Assembly: GCF_003311635.1 (NCBI RefSeq)
Contig: NZ_QEXL01000009.1
Location: 1 to 49,499 of the forward strand
Reading direction: 5' to 3'
Source: Novacetimonas cocois
GTDB taxonomy: Bacteria > Pseudomonadota > Alphaproteobacteria > Acetobacterales > Acetobacteraceae
Length of the DNA: 49,499 nucleotides
Part shown: piece by piece, positions 28,473-39,196 of the stretch
How positions within the stretch are numbered: the first letter of the stretch is position 1
Layout of the letters: every line of letters starts with the position of its first letter
Program-made: the position numbers and the translations under genes
Notes under the pieces: model-generated
What the model was told of the DNA's origin: nothing
The model's database searches: none
Seen by the model: the letters and a program-made list of their open reading frames with translations, nothing else

Positions 28473-29540
28473 ATGGGACGGCCCGCGCGTCCGGTTCATA
28501 TCCATCGCGGGCGATCGCTGCTGTCCCTGCTGGTCGCGCTCGGAACAACGGGCGTGTCCGTGCTTTCGGTCCTGCGGATCGGCGGTTATGCGCATGGGCA
28601 GGGGATCGGGCTGCCCGTCATCGTGGCGGTGGCGGCCGTGACCTGCGCGGCCTGCGCGCATGTCATCGCGCTGGGCTGGCGTGCTGTCGCACTGTCGGCG
28701 CGGGCCGGACGGGTGGACGAGGTGCATCGCGCACGCGAACTGGGCGCGCGGGCCTCCCTGCGGTCGTGGAACGCCCTGGCATGGTCCTGCGCGTTGCTGA
28801 TCGGCGTCGGGCTGGCGTGGCTTCTGGCGCTGAATGACGCGGCTGTCAGCCGGACCTTCTTCGACCTTGCGCTGATCCGGCGTTCGGCGGGCGAAATCCT
28901 GTCCGCCTTTACCACCAACATCGTCATCTTTGCCGTCTCGATGGTCCTGATCCTGGTCTGGGCGCTTCTTATCGCCATCGCGCGCACCCTGCCCGGCGAG
29001 GCGGGGCGGCCGCTGCGGCTGATGGCGACCGTCTATTGCGACCTGTTCCGTGGCCTGCCTTCAATCATTACCATCTACCTTATCGGCTTCGGCCTGCCGC
29101 TGACCAACCTTCCGTTCGTCTCCACCCTGTCGTCGAGCACCTATGCCATCATCGCCCTGACGCTGACCTATGGTGCCTATACGTCCGAAATCTACCGCGC
29201 GGGGATCGAGGGCGTGCATCACAGCCTGATCGCCGCCGCGCGTTCGCTGGGGTTCAGCCATGCCATGACCCTGCGCCATGTCGTGGTTCCCATTGCGTTG
29301 CGCAACATTGTTCCGCCGCTGATGAACGACTGCATCAGCCTTCAGAAGGATACGGCGCTGGTGTCCGTCATCGGCACGATCGACGCGTTCAACCAGTCGA
29401 AGATCATAGCCGCCAACAATTTCAACCTTTCCGCCGTGACAACGGTCGCGATCCTGTTTGTCCTGATCACGATCCCGCAGGCACGGCTTGTCGACCGGCT
29501 GACGCAGCGCGCGCGCAGCCGTCGGACGGGAAATGCATGA
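28473..29540 (+). CDS. Amino-acid ABC transporter permease with extra N-terminal membrane domain
   Basis: Permease of the HisM/GlnP type, about 355 residues from this start; an ATG at 28452 is also possible, but GAGGG lies at good distance from 28473. The core from about residue 147 (NIVIFAVSMVLILVWALLIAIA) holds the ABC permease fold with the coupling loop AAARSLGFSHAMTLRHVVVP near 252-271. It is preceded by about 125 residues with three more predicted membrane helices, which most family members lack. Its stop overlaps the ATPase start (ATGA). Confidence 0.85.
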   Translation: MGRPARPVHIHRGRSLLSLLVALGTTGVSVLSVLRIGGYAHGQGIGLPVIVAVAAVTCAACAHVIALGWRAVALSARAGRVDEVHRARELGARASLRSWNALAWSCALLIGVGLAWLLALNDAAVSRTFFDLALIRRSAGEILSAFTTNIVIFAVSMVLILVWALLIAIARTLPGEAGRPLRLMATVYCDLFRGLPSIITIYLIGFGLPLTNLPFVSTLSSSTYAIIALTLTYGAYTSEIYRAGIEGVHHSLIAAARSLGFSHAMTLRHVVVPIALRNIVPPLMNDCISLQKDTALVSVIGTIDAFNQSKIIAANNFNLSAVTTVAILFVLITIPQARLVDRLTQRARSRRTGNA

Positions 29541-30283
29541 TGGCCCTTCTGGAAATCGATAACATCACCAAATATTACGGCGCGAACAGGATTCTGGCCG
29601 ACCTTTCCCTTTCGGTCGACGAACATCAGGTCGTCTGCCTGATCGGGCCGTCGGGATGCGGGAAATCGACGCTTCTGCGGTGCATCAACCGGCTGGAGGA
29701 AACCAGTTCGGGTGAAATCCGCATCCATGGCGAACGCATTACCGGACCGGGTGTCGATCTCGACCGCCTGCGACAGGATATCGGCATCGTTTTCCAGTCC
29801 TATAATCTTTTTCCCCATATGACGGTGTTGCACAATACCATCCTTGCCCCCACGACGCTGCGCAACCAGCCGCGCGCCGAAGTAACGGATCGTGCGATGG
29901 CGCTGCTGGAACGCGTGGGGCTTGCGCGCAAGGCCCATGAATATCCCGATCGCCTGTCAGGGGGACAGCAGCAGCGCGTCGCGATCGTCCGGGCATTGAT
30001 GATGGATCCCATGCTGCTGCTGCTCGATGAGATAACCTCCGCCCTGGATCCGGAGCTTGTTGCCGAAGTGCTTGACCTTGTGCGCGATCTTGCGACACGT
30101 GGCATGACCATGATTCTTGCGACGCATGAAATGGGCTTCGCGCGTGAAGCCTCCGACCGGGTCTGCTTCCTCTATCAGGGACGGGTTCATGAGGAAGGGA
30201 CCCCGCAGGAAATCTTCAGCGCGCCGCGTCAGGAAAAGACACGTGCCTTCCTGCGTGACCTTGTCAAGGCGGGGCGGCTGTGA
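29537..30283 (+). CDS. Amino-acid ABC transporter ATP-binding protein
   Basis: ABC ATPase of 248 residues, GlnQ/HisP type. Walker A is GPSGCGKST near 36-44, the Q loop FQSYNLFPHM near 90-99, the signature LSGGQQQRVAI near 142-152, Walker B LLLLDEIT near 162-169 and the switch His in THEMG near 201. It drives uptake through the permease upstream. ATG at 29537 overlaps the permease stop, and its own stop overlaps the GTG of the next gene, so the cluster is tightly coupled. Confidence 0.93.
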   Translation: MMALLEIDNITKYYGANRILADLSLSVDEHQVVCLIGPSGCGKSTLLRCINRLEETSSGEIRIHGERITGPGVDLDRLRQDIGIVFQSYNLFPHMTVLHNTILAPTTLRNQPRAEVTDRAMALLERVGLARKAHEYPDRLSGGQQQRVAIVRALMMDPMLLLLDEITSALDPELVAEVLDLVRDLATRGMTMILATHEMGFAREASDRVCFLYQGRVHEEGTPQEIFSAPRQEKTRAFLRDLVKAGRL

Positions 30284-31341
30284 GCGGGGCCTTCCCCCTT
30301 GCGCGTGACTTCGGGCTGATCCCCGACGGGCATCTGCCGCCCGGCGCGCTGAATGCGCTGTGTGACGTGCCGGGTGTCACGGTCGGGCATCGCACCATCC
30401 GCCGGGATGCGATCGCAACCGGCGTGACCGCGATCCTTCCCCATGGCGGGGACCTGTTTCGCGAAAAGGTCCGCGCGGGGGTGGAGGTCATCAACGGCTT
30501 TGGAAAATCGGTCGGGCTGATCCAGGTCCGCGAACTGGGCACGATCGAGACGCCCCTGCTGCTGACCAATACGTTTGGCGTCAGCGTCTGCGCCGACAGG
30601 CTGATCCGCCGGGGCATCGTCGCCAATCCCGCCATCGGTCGCGCGACCTCGACAATCAATCCGCTTGTCCTTGAATGCAACGACGGCGCGATCAACGACA
30701 TCCAGGCCTTTGCGGTCAGCGGGGATGACGCGGACGCGGCACTTGCCGCCGCGCGCCCCGGCCCCGTGACGCAGGGCGCGGTCGGCGCCGGGACGGGAAT
30801 GACGGCGTTCGGTTTCAAGGCCGGTATCGGCACGGCCTCGCGGCGCATGACGCTGGATGGGCGGACTTTCACGCTGGGCGTGCTCGTGCTCGCGAATTTC
30901 GGCGTTTCGGGCGATCTCGTGCTCCCGGACGGGCGGCGTCCGTCGCCGCGTGCGCCCGGTGGGGAGGAACGCGGATCGGTCATTGTCGTCATGGGCACCG
31001 ATCTTCCCCTTGATGACCGCCAGCTGACGCGCGTGGCGCGGCGTGGCGCGGCCGGCCTTGCGCGGCTTGGCGCGTTCTGGGGCAATGGCAGCGGCGACAT
31101 CGCGCTGTGTTTCAGCACCGCCGACAGGGTCGCGCATGATCCGGCGACGCCCTTCGCACCCGTCATGCGCATTGCCGAGTCACTGATCGATCTTCCATTC
31201 CGCGCGGCGGCCGAAGCCACGCAGGAAGCCGTGCTGAATGCGCTTTGCGCCGCCCCGCCGATGCCGGGTCGGGATGGCGCGTTTTTCCCATCCCTTACCG
31301 ACTGGCTGCGAGAACATCCGATCCATGAAAATCTTTCTTAG
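30280..31341 (+). CDS. DmpA-family aminopeptidase (peptidase family S58)
   Basis: Self-processing N-terminal nucleophile hydrolase of 353 residues, related to the L-aminopeptidase D-Ala-esterase/amidase DmpA and to beta-peptidyl aminopeptidases. The expected autocleavage is Gly232-Ser233 in EERGSVIVVMGTDLPL, making Ser233 the new N-terminal nucleophile. ALNALCDVPGVTVGH near 23-37 and VGAGTGMTAFGFKAGIG near 168-184 are typical. No signal peptide is seen, so it works on peptides already imported. It starts with GTG inside the ATPase stop and ends 17 bases inside the next gene. Whether it prefers D-Ala, L- or beta-amino acids cannot be told from sequence. Confidence 0.9.
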   Translation: MSGAFPLARDFGLIPDGHLPPGALNALCDVPGVTVGHRTIRRDAIATGVTAILPHGGDLFREKVRAGVEVINGFGKSVGLIQVRELGTIETPLLLTNTFGVSVCADRLIRRGIVANPAIGRATSTINPLVLECNDGAINDIQAFAVSGDDADAALAAARPGPVTQGAVGAGTGMTAFGFKAGIGTASRRMTLDGRTFTLGVLVLANFGVSGDLVLPDGRRPSPRAPGGEERGSVIVVMGTDLPLDDRQLTRVARRGAAGLARLGAFWGNGSGDIALCFSTADRVAHDPATPFAPVMRIAESLIDLPFRAAAEATQEAVLNALCAAPPMPGRDGAFFPSLTDWLREHPIHENLS

Positions 31342-32125
31342 CGCGGATATGGAAGGCACGGCGGGCATTACGGCGTGGAGCGAAACCGAACCGCAGCATG
31401 CCGATTACGCCGCCTTTCGCATCCTGATGACCGATGAAGTCGTTGCCGCCTGCGAAGGCGCCCGGCAGGCGGGGGCCGCCACCATCGTGGTGAAGGACGC
31501 CCATGACAGTGGCCGCAACCTGCTTGTGGATCGCCTGCCGGCGGATGTGACCATCGTGCGCGGCTGGGCCGGGCATCCCGATGGCATGATGTTCGGCATT
31601 GACGACGGTTTCGACGCCGCCCTTTATACCGGCTGTCATGCCCGGGCGGGGGCGGAAGGAAATCCGCTGGCCCATACGACGACCACCCGCATCGCCGGCG
31701 TCACGCTCAATGGTGCGCCCGCGTCGGAATTCAGGCTCAATGCCCTGTGCGCCGCGCGTTACGGTGTCCCGTCGGGGTTCATCAGTGGCGATCGTGATAT
31801 CTGTGCGGAGGCACGTGCGCTCGTGCCGGGGATCGACGTGGTGGAAACAATGACCGGGACCGGTTTTGCGACGACCTCCCTCGTTCCCGCCCGCGCGACC
31901 ACCCTGATCCGCGATACCGTCGCGCGTGCCCTGTCCCGTCCCATGGAGGGGTGTTTTCCCCCAAAGGCGGACGGGTACGAACTGATTGTCGAATTCCGCT
32001 CCCCCAATGATGCCTACCGGGTCCAGTGGTATCCGGGTGCCCGCCTTCACGGCCCCTGCCGGGTCGCGTTTGCCGCGCGGGACTATTTCGAAATCCAGCG
32101 CGCCTACATGTTTCTGACACGTTAG
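31325..32125 (+). CDS. dppA: D-aminopeptidase, DppA family (peptidase family M55)
   Basis: Zinc D-aminopeptidase of 266 residues. The M55 metal ligands line up with Bacillus DppA: Asp8 and Glu10 in SADMEGTAG, His60 in KDAHDSG, His105 in GCHARAG and a Glu near 135, with His117 in the catalytic position. Family members release D-Ala from D-Ala-D-Ala and related peptides. It is cytoplasmic (no signal peptide) and the last gene of the operon. The start MKIFLSADMEG overlaps the DmpA gene by 17 bases. Together with the aminotransferase it suggests D-peptide breakdown to 2-oxo acids. Confidence 0.92.
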   Translation: MKIFLSADMEGTAGITAWSETEPQHADYAAFRILMTDEVVAACEGARQAGAATIVVKDAHDSGRNLLVDRLPADVTIVRGWAGHPDGMMFGIDDGFDAALYTGCHARAGAEGNPLAHTTTTRIAGVTLNGAPASEFRLNALCAARYGVPSGFISGDRDICAEARALVPGIDVVETMTGTGFATTSLVPARATTLIRDTVARALSRPMEGCFPPKADGYELIVEFRSPNDAYRVQWYPGARLHGPCRVAFAARDYFEIQRAYMFLTR

Positions 32126-32304
32126 GCCGCGCGGGGCCTGATTTGGAAGCGACGGGGGGGACTGTCCGTGCTTTTGCGAACATGCGTGGCGATGTCCCCG
32201 GCACGAAAGACGCATGCCCGTGCGCGGACCCGTTCAGGTGCGATACCCCGTCCCACAGGCCGACAGGGTGCGTTTCACGCCGGATGGAGTGCTCCCAGCC
32301 GTGA

Positions 32305-33246
32305 CTATCGGGAAAGGACCAGCATCCGGTCAATGTTGGCCGGGTCTTTCATGATGTCGTCGGGGGTGACGGGCTGCCTGCCGCTGGCCGTGATCTGCGA
32401 CAGGTCGAACCCGGCCTGCAGGAAACTGTCCAGGAACGTCATCGGGTCGGCATACCGGTCGGGGGTGAATTCCAGAATGATCGAAAGGGGTTTCCCACGG
32501 CCGAGGATGCCCTGCATGCCCGCCCATACGGCCTGCTCGCTTCCTTCGACATCGATCTTGATGAAATCGACAGGCCGGTCCCCCACAATGTCATCAAGTG
32601 TCCTGGTCCTGACGCGAACGGAGGTGCTGTTGTCATCCCCGCCTGAATGGGGGGCGCCGTAATGGACCGCGCCGTTCTGGGGAAAATTCCTGGGAATTGT
32701 CAGGGTCATTTCCTGCCCTGATTCCGCGGTTATCGCATCGGTAACCAGTTCCACGCGACTGTCAAACGCATTTACCCGTATGGATTGGGTCAGCAGGGAC
32801 GCCATGCGCGGATTGGGTTCCGCCACGATGGCCTTGCCATCCGGTCCGACCAGATCCGCCAGCAGCACGGAGAAATAACCAAGGTTTGCCCCCACATCAA
32901 TGGCGGTCATGCCTTCCCTGACCAGGTCGATCATGACTTCCGTGACCGCCATTTCCCAGTAACCATCAAGTATGAGGTGGGGAGACAGGCCACGGTCTTC
33001 CGGATTGACGAACATTTTATACTTGCAGAGAACGCGGCACAGGATGGCATCATCCATGGGGACGCCACAAGCTTTTGCCCGGCTGCGTTGCCTGTATATC
33101 GCACGGGGAAGTTTACGCATGAACCGTGGATGTAAAATGCCCGCATGCAAGGGTGGCGTATGTTCTTTTATATTCCGGAGTATTCTGGATTTTGTGGAAA
33201 TTATTTTTTTGAAATTCAGGTCCAGCGTTCCCAAAGACACCATCAT
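32305..33246 (-). CDS. FkbM family methyltransferase
   Basis: SAM-dependent methyltransferase of 313 residues. The SAM site is AIDVGANLGYFSVLLADLVG near 114-133, with IVAEPNPRM near 138-146, and DFIKIDVEGSEQAVWAGM near 228-245 is the FkbM signature. These enzymes often O-methylate sugars of polysaccharides, lipids or natural products. The first 60 residues are Lys/Arg-rich and encoded by AT-rich DNA, unlike the neighbours. It stands alone on the minus strand between two plus-strand units, with no glycosyltransferase beside it, so its substrate is unknown. The composition suggests later acquisition. Confidence 0.85.
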   Translation of the reverse strand: MMVSLGTLDLNFKKIISTKSRILRNIKEHTPPLHAGILHPRFMRKLPRAIYRQRSRAKACGVPMDDAILCRVLCKYKMFVNPEDRGLSPHLILDGYWEMAVTEVMIDLVREGMTAIDVGANLGYFSVLLADLVGPDGKAIVAEPNPRMASLLTQSIRVNAFDSRVELVTDAITAESGQEMTLTIPRNFPQNGAVHYGAPHSGGDDNSTSVRVRTRTLDDIVGDRPVDFIKIDVEGSEQAVWAGMQGILGRGKPLSIILEFTPDRYADPMTFLDSFLQAGFDLSQITASGRQPVTPDDIMKDPANIDRMLVLSR

Positions 33247-33673
33247 CTAAAATCCGGAATATTTATTCATGTGAAAACCCCATACATTATTGGAAAATAT
33301 TTGTCCATATTGTTTATTTTGTGTCAAAAGTGACCCAATACATGAAAAATACCATCCGATGGGGGCGCCTTGGGCAATGAAGATGGTCGTCAGGTTGCCT
33401 GCCGGGGCTTCCATGTAATCCTCCACGGATTGACGGGGAAAAACTGCCTGGATGAGGCTGGGCCGGACAGGACGCCCTGTGGTTGGGCCATCCGCCGGGT
33501 CATCCACTGGCGCGCACCGAACCGTCAGGACCGACATGTTCCTGACGGGGTACGTCTCCAGCATTGCCGGATGGCGCATGCGCGACCTTCCCCGAAGGGA
33601 ATGGCGATCCGGGTCCTTGCCCCGGCCCATTCCCGTGATGGCAGGATCCATTCTTTTCCGGGCTGCTGGGTCC
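33247..33673. other. AT-rich intergenic stretch upstream of the FkbM gene
   Basis: 427 bases without a gene I can support. The part at 33247-33360 is markedly AT-rich (runs such as GTTTATTTTG and GGAAAATATTTG) and may carry the promoter of the FkbM gene. Short open frames on both strands lack ribosome sites and family signatures. No repeat or insertion-sequence end was seen. Confidence 0.5.
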
Positions 33674-33988
33674 TTAAGTGCGGGACGGCGCGTGGCGCGA
33701 TGTCTTGCGCACGCTGACGGTGCGTACCTTCAGCGTGTTCACCGTCTTGTCGAAGGCCTTGAAATGTGGCGTCGCCAGATGCGCGTCGAATGCAGCCGCG
33801 TTGTCATACACCTCGTGCAGGATGACGGTATCGGGCTCCTCGCTGGTGGTCAGCACGTCAAAGCTGGAACAGCCCGGCTCGTCCGTGACCGAGCGGATGC
33901 TGTCCTCGACGCAGGCATCGAGGAACTGCTGGCGTGTCTGTGCCGTGGTCTGGAATTCCGCCACGATGATGAGGGGGGCGTCTGTCAT
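33674..33988 (-). CDS. Antibiotic biosynthesis monooxygenase (ABM) domain protein
   Basis: Small dimeric alpha-beta barrel protein of 104 residues. LIIVAEFQTTAQTRQQFLDAC near 6-26, EPGCSSFDVLTT near 38-49, VILHEVYDNAAAFDAHLATPHFKAF near 56-80 match the YgiN/ABM family, which includes quinol monooxygenases and the autoinducer-2 enzyme LsrG. The exact reaction cannot be assigned. The start at 33988 is decided by AGGAGG at 33998-34003 (minus strand), nine bases upstream; the ATG at 33997 touches that site. It is divergent from the glycine riboswitch. Confidence 0.85.
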   Translation of the reverse strand: MTDAPLIIVAEFQTTAQTRQQFLDACVEDSIRSVTDEPGCSSFDVLTTSEEPDTVILHEVYDNAAAFDAHLATPHFKAFDKTVNTLKVRTVSVRKTSRHAPSRT

Positions 33989-34154
33989 GTCTGTCATCCT
34001 CCTGTTTGGGTCCGGCATCCGTGTCGCAGGGGCGTGTCCGCAAGGGATCGAGGGCGCGCCGGACCGTGGCCGCATTGACGGTCGCGCGGGCGCGGGGATG
34101 CGAACGTCATTCATGGATTGACTTGTGTTCCGGTGTCATGTCAAGCAGTCGGAT

Positions 34155-34318
34155 ACTGACACGGGAGAGACCGGCCATGCCGGCGCCGAAGGAGCAACCG
34201 CCCCGGAAACTCTCAGGCAAAAGGACCGGTCGGTGATAACTTCTGGAAAGAGATGTCCGCTCGCCGGGCATCCGCCGACGGGATAGCGATCTCAGGCACA
34301 GGTGACAGAAGGGGCAGG
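34155..34318 (+). ncRNA. Tandem glycine riboswitch
   Basis: Aptamer 1 is nearly consensus: GGGAGAGACC, then GCCGAAGGAGCAA and CTCTCAGGCAAAAGGACC (about 34163-34229). A second, more divergent aptamer follows (about 34244-34318), with AAGAGATG pairing to ATCTCAGGC and GACAGAAGG at its 3' end; its core reads GCCGACGGGATAG instead of GCCGAAGGGGCAA. In other bacteria this RNA turns on gcv genes when glycine is high. A 219-base leader (34319-34537) separates it from gcvT. GGGCAGG at about 34312-34318 can pair with CCTGCCC at about 34396-34402, but I cannot identify the expression platform with certainty. Confidence 0.88.
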
Positions 34319-34537
34319 TGATATCCATTACGGAGTCGCGGGAGCCCTTTTCATGTCCATGCCATCGGCGCAGATCATAACGACTTCGCAATTTCCTGCC
34401 CTTTCCCCCATATATTTCCCATGCGCGCGTCCTGATGCCGCGAATCGCATTCCCCCGGCGCGCCCCGTGTCGTGGCATGCGTGTCGTGGCGCCGGTGGCG
34501 TCGTCGGGACATATCGTAATGACGAGGTAGTCTTCGC

Positions 34538-35671
34538 ATGACCCAGGGTCTTTTGCGCACGCCGCTGCACGCGCTGCATCTTGAGCTGGGGGGACGCATG
34601 GTGCCCTTCGCCGGATATGAGATGCCGGTCCAGTACGCCGCCGGCGTCATGGCAGAGCATCTTCATACCCGTGCCGCGGGCGGGGTGTTCGACGTCTCGC
34701 ACATGGGGCAGGTGCGGGTCCGTCCGCGTTCCGGCGTGATGGAGGATGCGGCGAAGGCGCTCGAACGTCTCGTGCCTGCCGATATCGTGGCACTGCGTCC
34801 GGGACGGCAGCGTTACGCCCTGCTGATGCGCGACGACGGGGGCATCAGCGATGACCTGATGATCGCCAACATGGGGACGTGGTTCCTGCTGGTGGTCAAC
34901 GCGGCCTGCAAGGAGGCCGATTTCGCGCTGATCAAGGCCGGCATCTCCGATGTCTGCGAGGTGGAATTCCTCTCCGATCGCGCGCTGATCGCGGCACAGG
35001 GGCCTGCGGCGGTCAGGGCGATGGCGCATCTTGCCCTCGAAACGGCCGGCATGCGCTTCATGGATGTGATCGAAACCGAGGTCGCGGGCGTGAAATGCGT
35101 CGTTTCGCGCTCCGGCTATACCGGCGAAGACGGGTTCGAGATCGGCATGCCGGCTTCGCAGGCCGAAAAGGTGGCGCGTGCGCTGCTGGCCTGTCCCGAC
35201 ATGGCGGCGGCCGGGCTGGGCGCGCGTGACAGCCTGCGGCTGGAGGCGGGGCTGTGCCTGTATGGTTCGGACATCGACACGACGACATCCCCGGTCGAAG
35301 GTGCGCTGGAATGGTCGATCCAGAAAAGCCGCCGTCCCGGTGGCGCGCGCGCGGGCGGCTATCCGGGGGCGGATGTCGTGGCGCGGCAGCTGAGCGAAGG
35401 TGCACAGCGGCGGCGCGTCGGACTGCGCGGGGAGGGACGCGCCCCGATCCGTGGCGGCGCGCCCCTGTTCAGCGACGCCGAGGGCACGCACCAGGTCGGC
35501 CATGTGACGTCGGGCGCCTTTGGCCCCAGCGTGCCCGGCCCTGTTTCGATGGGATACGTGGATGGCGCGTGCGCGGCCGTTGGCACGCCGCTGTTCGCGG
35601 GCGTGCGTGGCCGCTTCCTGCCGGTCCATGTGGTGGCGCTGCCGTTCGTGGCGCCGACCTTCCGGCGCTAG
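34538..35671 (+). CDS. gcvT: Glycine cleavage system T protein (aminomethyltransferase)
   Basis: Transfers the methylene group from the aminomethyl-lipoyl arm of GcvH to tetrahydrofolate and frees ammonia; 377 residues. [22 protein letters not shown] near 24-45 and [11 protein letters not shown] near 51-61 are the folate-binding start, [11 protein letters not shown] near 192-202 and [16 protein letters not shown] near 226-241 are strong GcvT blocks. It is first of gcvT-gcvH-gcvP and lies behind the glycine riboswitch. No gcvL (lipoamide dehydrogenase) is next to it; that subunit is usually shared with other complexes. Confidence 0.96.
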   Translation: MTQGLLRTPLHALHLELGGRMVPFAGYEMPVQYAAGVMAEHLHTRAAGGVFDVSHMGQVRVRPRSGVMEDAAKALERLVPADIVALRPGRQRYALLMRDDGGISDDLMIANMGTWFLLVVNAACKEADFALIKAGISDVCEVEFLSDRALIAAQGPAAVRAMAHLALETAGMRFMDVIETEVAGVKCVVSRSGYTGEDGFEIGMPASQAEKVARALLACPDMAAAGLGARDSLRLEAGLCLYGSDIDTTTSPVEGALEWSIQKSRRPGGARAGGYPGADVVARQLSEGAQRRRVGLRGEGRAPIRGGAPLFSDAEGTHQVGHVTSGAFGPSVPGPVSMGYVDGACAAVGTPLFAGVRGRFLPVHVVALPFVAPTFRR

Positions 35672-35735
35672 GCCCCGGTTCCACGCTGTTTTTCACCCGG
35701 TTTTCCAACATCCACATCAAGAAGACGAGCGGATC

Positions 35736-36101
35736 ATGAGCATCTATTACACCAAGGAACATGAGTGGCTGCGCATCGAGGGCGACGAGGTTGTCGTCGG
35801 CATCACGCAGCATGCGGCGGACGAGCTTGGCGAACTGGTGTTCGTCGAGGGCAAGGACGCCGGGACCGAAGTCGCGCAGGGCGACAGCGTCGCGGTCGTG
35901 GAATCGGTCAAGGCCGCGTCCGACATCTATGCCCCCGTGTCGGGCACGGTCGTGTCCTTCAACGACGCACTGTCGGAGGATCCCTCCCTCATCAACCGCG
36001 AGCCGGAAGCCGCTGGCTGGATCGTGCGCATGACGATGGCCGACAGGGCGCAGCTTGATGACCTGCTGGATGCGGCCGCCTACGCCGCGCTGCTGGCCTG
36101 A
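35736..36101 (+). CDS. gcvH: Glycine cleavage system H protein
   Basis: Lipoyl carrier of 121 residues. The lipoylated residue is Lys59 in VESVKAASDIYAP. The N-terminus MSIYYTKEHEWLRIEGDE and the C-terminal GWIVRMT fit the hybrid barrel fold. The start at 35736 follows a GAGCGGA site. It sits 64 bases after gcvT and 44 bases before gcvP, with no terminator between. Confidence 0.97.
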   Translation: MSIYYTKEHEWLRIEGDEVVVGITQHAADELGELVFVEGKDAGTEVAQGDSVAVVESVKAASDIYAPVSGTVVSFNDALSEDPSLINREPEAAGWIVRMTMADRAQLDDLLDAAAYAALLA

Positions 36102-36145
36102 TAATCCTGCCGCCTGCCTGTGTGACCTGACGGAGTTCCCCGATC

Positions 36146-39031
<2,886 letters not shown>

Positions 39032-39074
39032 CTGATCTCCCCGTCGCGGCGGGGCGCATCGTCGCAGTCATGCA

Positions 39075-39102
39075 GGAAAGCCGCCTTATGGGCGGCTTTC
39101 TT
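39075..39102 (+). terminator. Terminator of the gcv operon
   Basis: Perfect 10-bp stem GAAAGCCGCC/GGCGGCTTTC with a 5-base loop, then TTC, 44 bases after the gcvP stop. Confidence 0.8.
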
Positions 39103-39196
39103 CGTAGCGGGACAGGGAAGGGAATATGGCATCGCCGATGCGATATCGTTTCCAGATCGTCTCTGGCGGCGGATGTATCCAATAGGATATGGTGCA

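Noticed and set aside
33247-33651. 134-residue minus-strand open frame upstream of the FkbM gene
   Set aside because: No ribosome site, mixed composition across an AT-rich boundary and no recognisable motif. I treat the region as non-coding.
34118-34123. TTGACT as a -35 box for the gcv operon
   Set aside because: No acceptable -10 hexamer lies 16-18 bases downstream.
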